From: Deltaproteobacteria bacterium
GTDB taxonomy: Bacteria > Myxococcota > Myxococcia > SLRQ01
NCBI GenBank assembly: GCA_007128675.1
Contig: SKWY01000466.1
Location: forward strand, 1-6,078
Direction: 5' to 3'
DNA length: 6,078 bases
In this document: one piece after another, positions 1-6,078 of the stretch
Position numbering within the stretch: position 1 is the stretch's first letter
Layout of the letters: each line of letters starts with the position of its first letter
The notes under the pieces: generated by a model
What the model was told of the DNA's origin: nothing
Databases searched by the model: none
The model's input: the letters and a program-made list of their open reading frames with translations, nothing else
Program-made: the position numbers and the translations under genes

Positions 1-2742
1 CCCGATATCGACGTCAGAGACTTCGGCAAGAGAGTGCGAGCACTGTCGCCGTCGCAAAGGCAGGTGATCCTCGCCTTTCATGAAAGGAATGAACGGGGTC
101 TTTCGTCTCTGGTTGGACCCGATGGATTCGACGCGGTCTTCGTTTGGAGTGGAGATGCCCGGATTATTCTCGCCATCATCAAGACCATGGAGGATAGGGC
201 GAATATCGACTGGGACATCGCGGAGGCTGATGTCCGCGTCATTCTGCTCGTCGAGGAAACTCCCTCCCAGGCATCGACCTTTCTTTCGGCGCTCTATCCA
301 GGCTTGATGCGGCAGTCTCAAGCTCTCTTCTCCGAAGGGCTCAACAGGGTTGAGAGGCTGATTAGAATGAGGACCAGACCCAAGGTGCTTCATGCATCCA
401 ACGAGAAGGAAGCTACGGCTCTCTTCGAAAAGTACCGTTCCAACCTGTTAGCGGTGATCAGCGAGATAGGTTTCGTTTCGGCAGGTAGGCACGACCCGGC
501 TGCGGGAATCAATCTAGCAAAGAGGATTCGCGAAGAGTGTGGTGATCTGCCAGTGCTGCTTCAGTCAGGCTCGGAGGCGCAGCTCGATGAGGCGCGAAAG
601 GTAGCCACGGTCACGGTGGATCGTAGCTCCCCAAATCTGGTCCGTGAGATACGCCGGTTCTTCTCTCATTATCTAGGCTTTGGCGACTTCGTATTCAGGA
701 TGCCCGATGGTACCGAGGTAGGGCGCGCCCGGAATACCAGGGAGCTTGCACGTGCTCTTTGGGATGTGCCCGCCGAGTCCTTAATGCACCATGTATCTAG
801 CAACCACTTCTCCAATTGGTTGATGGCTCGATCCGAGTTCTCGCTTGCCAGACGGATCAAGCCTCATATGCCAGAGGACTTTTCCGAGCTACAAGAGACG
901 AGAAAGCTCTTGATAGGAGAGCTGGGTTCTCTGCACAGGCGGCAGCGGATCGGAGTCATACGTGATGTGGATTCGACTTCCCTGGACGCCGACAGCCTTT
1001 TTCAAAGGATTGGCAGCGGCTCGTTGGGAGGCAAGGCGCGGGGCGTGGCCTTTCTCGACCAACTGCTCTCGGTCGACCATGTGGAGCCTTCCATCCACGG
1101 CCTCCAATTCAGGATACCCCGCAGCTTGGCGCTGACCACCGATGCTTTCCGGGAGTTCGTGGAAAAGAACAGCCTGGACGAGATACCCGCCAAGTCGCTC
1201 GAGGATTCGGATATTCTCGAGCGGTTCTTGAAGAGCGAACTGCCCGAATGGGTGGTCGATAGTCTCGAGGCTGTAGTCAGGCAGTCCGACCACCCGCTCG
1301 CCATACGTTCCTCCAGCTTGCTCGAGGACAACACGGTTCACCCCTTCGCGGGCATCTATAAGACGGCCATGTTGCCCAACCAGGGCCAGGACGAATCGAG
1401 TCGGCTCTGGGAGCTGGAGCAGGCGGTGAAGTACGTTTTCGCCAGCACCTACTTCCACAATGCACGCGCCTACATAGCGAACACCGCGCGCTCCATCGAG
1501 GAGGAAGCCATGGGCGTGCTGATACAGGAGCTCGTGGGCCGGCGATACAATGACCGCTTCTATCCGACCTTCTCGGGAATAGCCCGATCCCACAACTACT
1601 ATCCTGTCGATCCACTGCGGGCCGAGGATGGCGTGGTGGAGCTGGTCTTGGGGCTTGGGAACATGGTCGTGGAAGGTGGCCGGACGGTGCGATTTTCGCC
1701 CAGGCATCCAAACAACATTCCCGGTTTTGGAAAACCGAAGCAGATGCTCGCTGCCTCTCAGAACGCCTTCTATGCGCTCGATCTTTCGAAGCGGCTGGAC
1801 CGCGACCGGCCCTGCTTCCGTTCGAACCCATGCCGTTACCCCATAGACTTGGCTCTGGAGGATGGGCCCTTGAAGGTTGTTGGCAGCATCTACGACGCCA
1901 TCAACGAGCGCATTGTGGACGATCCATATACATCGGGCTCTTGGCTCGTTACGTTCAACAACCTTTTGGCGCACGAGGCCATACCGCTGGCCGGAGCGCT
2001 GACCTCTCTACTCGAGCTTTGCGAGGAGGCCATGGGGACCCAGGTGGAGATTGAGCTGGCCTGCGATATGGGAGACCGGGGCCGGCGTCGATCTGGCGGT
2101 ACGCGCTCCGATGACCGGCGCGATCCCGTTCTTTACGTGCTGCAGGTACGTCCGGCTGTGGTGCATGACGTCCAGGCCGATCCGCGTATGCAGCAGGTCG
2201 ATCCCGATCGTGTCTTCTGCAGGTCCGCCCTGGCGCTGGGACATGGGAGGTACGATGGGTTGCGAGACATCGTCTATGTTCGACGCGATACCTTCGACCC
2301 AGCCCGCTCGGTTCGCATCGCTCAGGAGGTAGGTGAGATCAACGCTTCTATCTCCGAAGGAGGGAGGCGCTACGTATTGCTCGGACCAGGGCGCTGGGGG
2401 TCGTCCGACTCTTGGCTGGGGATTCCGGTGCAGTGGTCGCAGATCTCGAAGGCCGCGATCATTGTCGAGGCTTCGCCGGCGGACTATCGAGTCGACCCCT
2501 CCCAGGGCACTCACTTCTTCCACAACATAACCGCTCTGCGAATTGGCTACTTCACAGTGCCGCCCGGTGCTACTCGCGAGGAGCCTCGAGACGATAGCTT
2601 CGTGGATTGGGAATGGCTGGATGCGATGCCGGCCGTCCGGGAGACCGAGCATCTGCGTCATGTTCAGCTCCATGAGCCGCTTGAAGCGTTCATCAACGGG
2701 CGAGAAGGTCAGGGCCTCTTGGCGCGGCCGAGAGAGCATTGA
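1..2742 (+). CDS. Receiver-like / PPDK_N (PEP-pyruvate-binding) fusion protein, 5'-truncated
   Basis: The frame is open from base 1, so the true start lies upstream. The in-frame GTG at 34 falls inside a domain and is not a credible start. Numbering codons from base 1, codons 1-63 are the tail of a first receiver-like domain (VFVWSGDARIILAIIK at 136-183). Codons ~77-225 form a second receiver-like domain: VRVILLVEE at 232, VISEIGF at 454 with Glu463 where Asp is expected, and VDRSSP at 616 with Arg where Lys is usual. GDFVFRMPDGTEV and NHFSNWLMARSEF follow and are typical of this family. The PPDK_N ATP-grasp-like domain has SLGGKARG at 1021, RSSSLLED at 1306 and LQVRP at 2140. A conserved C-terminal module carries GPGRWGSSDSWLG (2383) and DPSQGTHFFHN (2494). 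No phospho-histidine swivel domain and no PEP-binding barrel follow, so a PEP synthase label would be misleading. The family is widespread but, as far as I know, uncharacterised. Probably cytoplasmic: no membrane segment is seen. The lipoprotein gene starts 28 bp downstream, so co-transcription is likely. Confidence 0.9.
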   Translation, partial: PDIDVRDFGKRVRALSPSQRQVILAFHERNERGLSSLVGPDGFDAVFVWSGDARIILAIIKTMEDRANIDWDIAEADVRVILLVEETPSQASTFLSALYPGLMRQSQALFSEGLNRVERLIRMRTRPKVLHASNEKEATALFEKYRSNLLAVISEIGFVSAGRHDPAAGINLAKRIREECGDLPVLLQSGSEAQLDEARKVATVTVDRSSPNLVREIRRFFSHYLGFGDFVFRMPDGTEVGRARNTRELARALWDVPAESLMHHVSSNHFSNWLMARSEFSLARRIKPHMPEDFSELQETRKLLIGELGSLHRRQRIGVIRDVDSTSLDADSLFQRIGSGSLGGKARGVAFLDQLLSVDHVEPSIHGLQFRIPRSLALTTDAFREFVEKNSLDEIPAKSLEDSDILERFLKSELPEWVVDSLEAVVRQSDHPLAIRSSSLLEDNTVHPFAGIYKTAMLPNQGQDESSRLWELEQAVKYVFASTYFHNARAYIANTARSIEEEAMGVLIQELVGRRYNDRFYPTFSGIARSHNYYPVDPLRAEDGVVELVLGLGNMVVEGGRTVRFSPRHPNNIPGFGKPKQMLAASQNAFYALDLSKRLDRDRPCFRSNPCRYPIDLALEDGPLKVVGSIYDAINERIVDDPYTSGSWLVTFNNLLAHEAIPLAGALTSLLELCEEAMGTQVEIELACDMGDRGRRRSGGTRSDDRRDPVLYVLQVRPAVVHDVQADPRMQQVDPDRVFCRSALALGHGRYDGLRDIVYVRRDTFDPARSVRIAQEVGEINASISEGGRRYVLLGPGRWGSSDSWLGIPVQWSQISKAAIIVEASPADYRVDPSQGTHFFHNITALRIGYFTVPPGATREEPRDDSFVDWEWLDAMPAVRETEHLRHVQLHEPLEAFINGREGQGLLARPREH

Positions 2743-2757
2743 GCCCCAGGAGGATTC

Positions 2758-2778
2758 ATGGAGGAGTCAAATGTCTAG
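2758..2778 (+). other. Possible 6-codon leader ORF overlapping the lipoprotein start
   Basis: ATG 2758 has AGGAGGA four to five bases upstream and encodes M-E-E-S-N-V before TAG at 2776-2778. This stop lies 5 bases beyond the first base of the lipoprotein ATG at 2771, in a different frame. The arrangement would allow terminating ribosomes to restart on the lipoprotein gene. It may also be chance, since purine-rich sequence upstream of a start easily creates an ATG. Confidence 0.25.
2760..2766 (+). promoter_or_regulatory. Shine-Dalgarno site for the lipoprotein gene
   Basis: GGAGGAG ends 4 bases before ATG 2771; the GGAGG core ends 6 bases before it. This strong site fixes the lipoprotein start at 2771 rather than at the in-frame ATG 2543 inside the upstream gene or ATG 2798, which has no such site. 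A second purine-rich site, AGGAGGA (2748-2754), lies just upstream and fits ATG 2758 instead. Confidence 0.75.
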
Positions 2779-4051
2779 CTCGCTCGTTCGCTTACCAATG
2801 AAGAGATTCTTCTTTGCCGGTATGGCGTCGGTGTTTCTCATCACTTCCGTTGGCTGCGTCGGTCTGACTAGGGGCAGAGGTGGTGGGTTCGAAGACCGCC
2901 TCATGGGAGAGGTGTTTTCAGACGAAGTCGATCCCCATGATCGGAATGGGGAGCAATACGGTGCCTGGGATCGCGATGAACCGGCCGAAGGAGACCCCTT
3001 CGTTCAGCAGAGGGATCGCCCGGCGGTTGATCCGAGTACCTCACCGTCTGGAAGCGATGATCTGTTTCGTGAGTATTTGAAGCTACATGAGAGACTTTCC
3101 GAGAGACGCGCATCCGGTTACTTATTGATGTGGGCCGATGCCCGTGTCTACTCCTCCGCCGATATCGGGGAGTCGTCTTCGCTTGGCCGGTTGGGCTATC
3201 GAGGGGAGAATAGGCGCGCGGGCAGAGGCCAGATGATTCCAGTTCGCGTGGCCGACTACCTCGGTGAAGCGGTGGAGGTGGAGACAATCTCGAGGGATGA
3301 AGCCAACCGACATTGTGATGGCAGCGTCCGAGGAGCTATCTCCGCCTACCGTCTTCGCATGTTTATCCCTCGTACCGAGATCGTGCCTGTCGTCGCCAGG
3401 GAGTTCGAGACGGTGTTCGACGACGGAAGCGTGCTTTTCGTGCCGCCGGGAGTGCCGGTTCGGCCTGCTGGCGATGTGCTCTTTGTTCGGCTCGCGGGTG
3501 GTGGGCTCGAGATTCCCATCGAGGGAAGACTGGATCACATCGGTCTCTCATACCGGGAGTCTGGCTTCGAGGAGGCTAGGCTGGCGCCCGATCCGATGCC
3601 CGATGTAGAGCTTGACGCGAGTTCCCCCCTTCGGCTGGCCGGTATGGCGGTTCAGCCGCAAATGTTGACTGGCGAGGCAGGGCGACCAAGGTGGGTTCAG
3701 GAGAACACGGAGGGTCCTGGAACCAGGGTCTACATGGCCAACCGATGCATCGCGGCCATCTACGTCACGAACGATCCCGATCCGGTCCGCGGAGGATCTT
3801 CCAGTGGCTTCGGGGCCTCGGGATCAGGTCTCGACGAAGACGATGCCGAGCATCTCTATGAAGTGAAGAGCAACGCCACGGCGTTCTGGCCCAATGGCCA
3901 GCGAGCCGGGGTCACCATTAGCCTTGCGAGGCACTACATAGAGCCCGAGGAGATCGGTAATCGTCTTTGCTTTACGGTGATGGGTGACCTGAAGGTCTGC
4001 CATGAACGTGCCGATGTGAGGATGGTCGACCGTACGGAGATCCGGATGTGA
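2771..4051 (+). CDS. Uncharacterised predicted lipoprotein with acidic linker, 426 aa
   Basis: I do not recognise a named family. The N-terminus has basic residues (R7, K11, R12), a hydrophobic stretch (FFFAGMASVFLITSVG, 13-28) and Cys29 (base 2855), which reads as a type II signal peptide. Ser at -3 is not ideal for a lipobox. Val at +2, not Asp, suggests outer-membrane rather than inner-membrane retention if the host follows the Lol rule. Residues ~30-100 are rich in Asp, Glu, Gly, Pro and Arg and probably disordered. From ~115 the protein looks beta-rich: MWADARVYSS (120), GRGQMIPVRV (152) and EAVEVETI resemble a bacterial SH3-like fold, a tentative reading. VFDDGSVLFVPPGVPVRP then suggests a second beta module. 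Four further cysteines (C182, C326, C400, C410) could form periplasmic disulfides; C400 and C410 lie only ten residues apart. The gene lies 28 bp after the PPDK_N gene and 87 bp before the BtaA-like gene. Function unknown; a cell-envelope role is an inference from the signal peptide. Confidence 0.82.
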   Translation: MSSSLVRLPMKRFFFAGMASVFLITSVGCVGLTRGRGGGFEDRLMGEVFSDEVDPHDRNGEQYGAWDRDEPAEGDPFVQQRDRPAVDPSTSPSGSDDLFREYLKLHERLSERRASGYLLMWADARVYSSADIGESSSLGRLGYRGENRRAGRGQMIPVRVADYLGEAVEVETISRDEANRHCDGSVRGAISAYRLRMFIPRTEIVPVVAREFETVFDDGSVLFVPPGVPVRPAGDVLFVRLAGGGLEIPIEGRLDHIGLSYRESGFEEARLAPDPMPDVELDASSPLRLAGMAVQPQMLTGEAGRPRWVQENTEGPGTRVYMANRCIAAIYVTNDPDPVRGGSSSGFGASGSGLDEDDAEHLYEVKSNATAFWPNGQRAGVTISLARHYIEPEEIGNRLCFTVMGDLKVCHERADVRMVDRTEIRM

Positions 4052-4138
4052 TTGACCATTAGAGCGCCACGACATCACAGGATAGTCTCGGCCGGTTTGT
4101 TGTAATGAACGGCGGAGGTCGGTTAGATGTGAGCGACA
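4052..4138 (+). other. Intergenic gap between lipoprotein and BtaA-like genes
   Basis: This is the largest gap in the window (87 bp). TTGACC at 4052-4057 resembles a -35 box, but the best -10-like element, GATAGT at 4081-4086, is 23 bases away, too far for a standard sigma-70 promoter. A weak imperfect inverted repeat (GCCG 4091-4094 and CGGC 4110-4113) is too short to call a terminator and has no T-run. Whether the lipid genes have their own promoter cannot be decided from sequence alone. Confidence 0.4.
4114..4132 (+). promoter_or_regulatory. Shine-Dalgarno plus start-stop (ATG-TGA) upstream of the BtaA-like gene
   Basis: GGAGG at 4114-4118 is followed after 8 bases by ATG 4127-4129 and at once by TGA 4130-4132. 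This start-stop pair is in frame with, and 12 bases upstream of, the gene's ATG at 4139. The GGAGG is 20 bases from ATG 4139, too far for direct use, and only weak purines (GAGCG, 4131-4135) lie nearer. The layout fits reinitiation after a minimal ORF, or simply a weakly translated gene. Confidence 0.35.
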
Positions 4139-5275
4139 ATGACTCAGGAGCAGCAGGACCCGCTGGAAAGCGAGGTCATCAAGGCCAAGTTCTTCGAAAC
4201 TCTCGGGTACTCCACCGTATGGGAGGACGAAGCGGTCATCGAACAGGGTCTCGTGCCCAAGCCTGGAGATCGAGTCTTGAGCATCACCTCTGGAGGCTGC
4301 TTCTCTCTCCATTTTCTGCTCTATGGCGTGGCGGAGGTGATCTCCATTGACTTCAACCGGAAGCAGAGCGATCTGCTCTCTTTGAAGGTTGCTGCGCTAG
4401 CGAGCCTTTCGCATGAAGATCTTTGGCGTTTTCTCGGTTTGTCTCCATGTGGGAATCGTCGAGCACTGTACGGACGGGTTCGTGGCGAGCTAGAGCAGTC
4501 GGTCAGGCGACGTGTGGACGAACACCGAGAGTGGATCGAAGAAGGGCCTAGCCTTGCCGGTCGTCAGGACCGCTTCTTGTTCACTGTGGGAAGAGTGATC
4601 GAGATGCTTCAGGGGCATCGCCGTGTCGAGGCCTTGCTGTCTTGCGAAGATGCGGAGGCACAACGAGAGTTCTATGATAAGCAGTGGAACGGGAAGAGGT
4701 GGAGAACGCTCAACACGCTCTTGTTCAACCGAGTAGTTCTATACAAGGCCTTCGACAAGGAGCATTTCGTTCATTCAAAGGAGAAGAGCCCCGCGCGAAG
4801 GCTGCGCCTCGAGATCGAAAGAGGCCTCCTGAATACACCAGGCGCCGAGAACTTCTACCTCCATTACCTATTTAAAAAGACGTATCGTTCCAGGGAGGAT
4901 TGTCCGGCCTGGTTGCGTGCCTCCAACTTCGAGAAAGCTCGAAGCGGGCTCGATCGTCTCCGCGTTCGTACCGGTCAGCTAGAGCACCTACTTTGCGAGC
5001 TGCCGTCTGACTCCATAGATTGCTTCAACTTCTCCAATGCCTTCGATTGGATGTCGACCGAGCACTTCGTGAAGCTGATGCAAGAGGCGGTGCGCGTGGC
5101 TCGAGACGGTGCTCGTCTCTGCTACTGGACGAACGTAATGAACACTCGAAAAGATCTCTCGTCTGCTGGCCGTCCCGAGCTTTGCGTAAACCACGATCTG
5201 GGAGCCCGACTCTCATGCTCCAGCCGAACTCCAGGTTATTCCGGGTGCGTAGTCGCTCTTGTCCGCAAGAGCTAG
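4139..5275 (+). CDS. DUF3419 / BtaA-like S-adenosylmethionine:diacylglycerol 3-amino-3-carboxypropyltransferase
   Basis: The product has 378 aa, close to the usual DUF3419 length. The family's best-known member, BtaA, transfers the 3-amino-3-carboxypropyl group of S-adenosylmethionine to diacylglycerol, giving diacylglyceryl-homoserine, the first step to the betaine lipid DGTS. Family marks: YSTVWED at residues 24-30; the SAM-binding glycine loop RVLSITSGGC at 45-54; the acidic strand end SIDFNRKQ at 69-76 for the SAM ribose; the helical middle with NFYLHYLF; ASNFEKARSGLDRL; and FNFSNAFDWMS at 296-306 followed by VARDGARLCYW. The C-terminal RTPGYSGCVVALVRKS matches the normal family ending, so the frame looks intact. 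ATG 4139 is the first possible start, because TGA at 4130 is in frame just upstream. No signal peptide; probably a membrane-associated cytoplasmic enzyme. The PSD-family gene starts 15 bp after its stop, so the two are very likely co-transcribed. Exact acceptor lipid is inferred, and no BtaB methyltransferase is seen, so I give no symbol. Confidence 0.85.
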   Translation: MTQEQQDPLESEVIKAKFFETLGYSTVWEDEAVIEQGLVPKPGDRVLSITSGGCFSLHFLLYGVAEVISIDFNRKQSDLLSLKVAALASLSHEDLWRFLGLSPCGNRRALYGRVRGELEQSVRRRVDEHREWIEEGPSLAGRQDRFLFTVGRVIEMLQGHRRVEALLSCEDAEAQREFYDKQWNGKRWRTLNTLLFNRVVLYKAFDKEHFVHSKEKSPARRLRLEIERGLLNTPGAENFYLHYLFKKTYRSREDCPAWLRASNFEKARSGLDRLRVRTGQLEHLLCELPSDSIDCFNFSNAFDWMSTEHFVKLMQEAVRVARDGARLCYWTNVMNTRKDLSSAGRPELCVNHDLGARLSCSSRTPGYSGCVVALVRKS

Positions 5276-5285
5276 GAGACAGGGT
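5274..5285 (+). promoter_or_regulatory. Shine-Dalgarno region of the PSD-family gene
   Basis: AGGAGA at 5274-5279 overlaps the TAG stop of the BtaA-like gene, and AGGG at 5281-5284 sits six bases before ATG 5291. A ribosome site inside the upstream stop codon suggests translational coupling of the two lipid genes. Confidence 0.55.
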
Positions 5286-5290
5286 AATTC

Positions 5291-6078
5291 ATGGAATGGC
5301 TGATCGACGCTCTCTACGACAATCGCCTTGGGAAGAAACTGGGTGGCTGGGCGTTCATGTCACCTCGACTGCACAGGTGGGTGGAAACCGCCGCTGACAG
5401 TCCTCTTTCGAGGCTTTTGGCTCGATATCTGACTCAACGTTACGAAATCGACTTGGACGAAGCGGAGCTTCCACTCGAAGAGTATCGAACGCTCAACGAG
5501 TTCTTCACCCGGCGACTCAAGCCAGGGGCTCGCCCCTTCACGCAAGACCGGTTCGCATTCGTTTCTCCCGCCGATGCCATGCTGAGTGTGAGGACGAACC
5601 TGTCCATAAGCGAAAGGTTGAACGTAAAGGGAATCGATCTGGACGTCGGAGGCCTGCTCGACGCTCCGAAGAGAGCCCTTGAGTTCGACAAAGGGGTGAT
5701 GCTCGTTTGGCGACTGTATGTGCCCGACTGCCATCGGTTGTACTTCCCATGTGATGGCACCGTGGGCCGGATCGAACGAGTCTCAGGAGACTATTTCTCG
5801 GTGACTCCAAGAAGGAACAACAGCATCTCCCATTACGAGAAAAACCAGCGATGGATAACGGAGTTCAACTCGGATGAGTTCGGCCGGATGCTCTTCGTCG
5901 ACATCGGAGGGTTCTTGATAAGCTCCGTCCAATTCTCTGCTTGTGAAGGAGAACGAGTCGAACAGGTCCAAGAAAAGAGCATCTTCCGGTTCGGCGGATC
6001 TACGCTAGTGGCCCTGCTGGGTCCTGGCCGTATCGAGTTGACAGATAGGCTCCTCCAGGCTTCTTGTTCTGGAGAAGA
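5291..6078 (+). CDS. psd: Phosphatidylserine decarboxylase family protein, 3'-truncated
   Basis: Translation from ATG 5291 stays open for 262 codons to the window edge. By family length only about 15-30 residues are missing. Pyruvoyl-dependent PSDs decarboxylate phosphatidylserine to phosphatidylethanolamine at the membrane. Family marks in order: YRTLNEFFTRRLKPGARPF (~66-84), SPAD with catalytic Asp95, PDCHRLYFPCDGTV with catalytic His148, the N-x-R region YEKNQR, and FGGST with Ser237 (base 5999). Self-cleavage before Ser237 would give the beta chain and a pyruvoyl-capped alpha chain. These three residues match the Asp-His-Ser set of the E. coli enzyme, so activity is likely. Oddities: SPADA replaces the usual SPADG, Cys replaces the usual Tyr before the catalytic His, and IGGFLISSV replaces the usual VGA-x-x-VGSI. 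These changes, and the BtaA-like gene 15 bp upstream, leave open a substrate other than phosphatidylserine. The family assignment is firm; the symbol denotes the family and not a proven substrate. Confidence 0.87.
   Translation, partial: MEWLIDALYDNRLGKKLGGWAFMSPRLHRWVETAADSPLSRLLARYLTQRYEIDLDEAELPLEEYRTLNEFFTRRLKPGARPFTQDRFAFVSPADAMLSVRTNLSISERLNVKGIDLDVGGLLDAPKRALEFDKGVMLVWRLYVPDCHRLYFPCDGTVGRIERVSGDYFSVTPRRNNSISHYEKNQRWITEFNSDEFGRMLFVDIGGFLISSVQFSACEGERVEQVQEKSIFRFGGSTLVALLGPGRIELTDRLLQASCSGE

Noticed and set aside
34..36. GTG as the start of the first gene
   Set aside because: The frame continues open to base 1 and the residues before it continue a receiver-like domain, so the gene starts outside the window.
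889..1974. Long antisense open frame (361 codons) opposite the PPDK_N domain
   Set aside because: The + strand here encodes clear conserved motifs, and the antisense translation shows no recognisable domain. Codon bias of moderately high-GC genes commonly leaves such frames open.
2008..2739. Antisense open frame (243 codons) opposite the end of the PPDK_N gene
   Set aside because: It lies wholly opposite the conserved C-terminal module, and its translation has no family signature.
2543..2770. N-terminal extension of the lipoprotein gene back to ATG 2543
   Set aside because: It would overlap the conserved C-terminus of the upstream gene by 200 bases and bury the signal peptide; a strong ribosome site fixes the start at 2771.
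4052..4086. Sigma-70 promoter made of TTGACC and GATAGT
   Set aside because: The 23-base spacing is well beyond the 16-18 base optimum, and the -10 match is only four of six.
4105..4350. 81-codon open frame starting before the BtaA-like gene
   Set aside because: It overlaps the SAM-binding part of the BtaA-like gene in another frame and has no recognisable features.
5170..5275. Frameshift near the end of the BtaA-like gene, suspected because the C-terminal part looked unusual
   Set aside because: The last residues (RTPGYSGCVVALV) fit the usual family ending in the same frame, and the other two frames give no better match.

Overview
The window is a fragment of a moderately high-GC bacterial chromosome. 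Four genes lie on the + strand, tightly packed. The first is cut by the left edge and the last by the right edge. I see no RNA genes, mobile elements, CRISPR arrays or long repeats. Protein style (an Arg/Glu-rich lipoprotein with an acidic low-complexity linker, and a large receiver/PPDK_N fusion) suggests a Gram-negative bacterium of the broad former-deltaproteobacterial type (Myxococcota or Bradymonadota-like). That placement is a weak inference.

Left part (1-2742): the C-terminal ~913 residues of a large cytoplasmic protein. It has the tail of one receiver-like domain, a second degenerate receiver domain with Glu at the usual phospho-Asp position, and a PEP synthase/pyruvate phosphate dikinase-type ATP-binding domain (PPDK_N). 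A conserved C-terminal module follows. The swivelling phospho-histidine and PEP/pyruvate-barrel domains of the true enzymes are absent. After 28 bp comes a 426-residue uncharacterised predicted lipoprotein (2771-4051) with an acidic linker and four cysteines in its mature part.

Right part (4139-6078): after an 87-bp gap, a DUF3419/BtaA-like aminocarboxypropyltransferase (4139-5275) is followed 15 bp later by a phosphatidylserine decarboxylase family gene (5291 to the edge). The latter keeps the Asp-His-Ser catalytic residues and the GGST self-cleavage site but has unusual flanking residues.

The most interesting point is this last pair. BtaA makes diacylglyceryl-homoserine, a phosphorus-free lipid whose head group, like that of phosphatidylserine, ends in an alpha-amino acid. 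A co-transcribed pyruvoyl decarboxylase could in principle decarboxylate it to an aminopropyl-ether lipid, a phosphorus-free analogue of phosphatidylethanolamine. This is a hypothesis from gene order and chemistry; ordinary PE synthesis beside a betaine-lipid gene is the conservative alternative. No BtaB-like methyltransferase is visible in the window.
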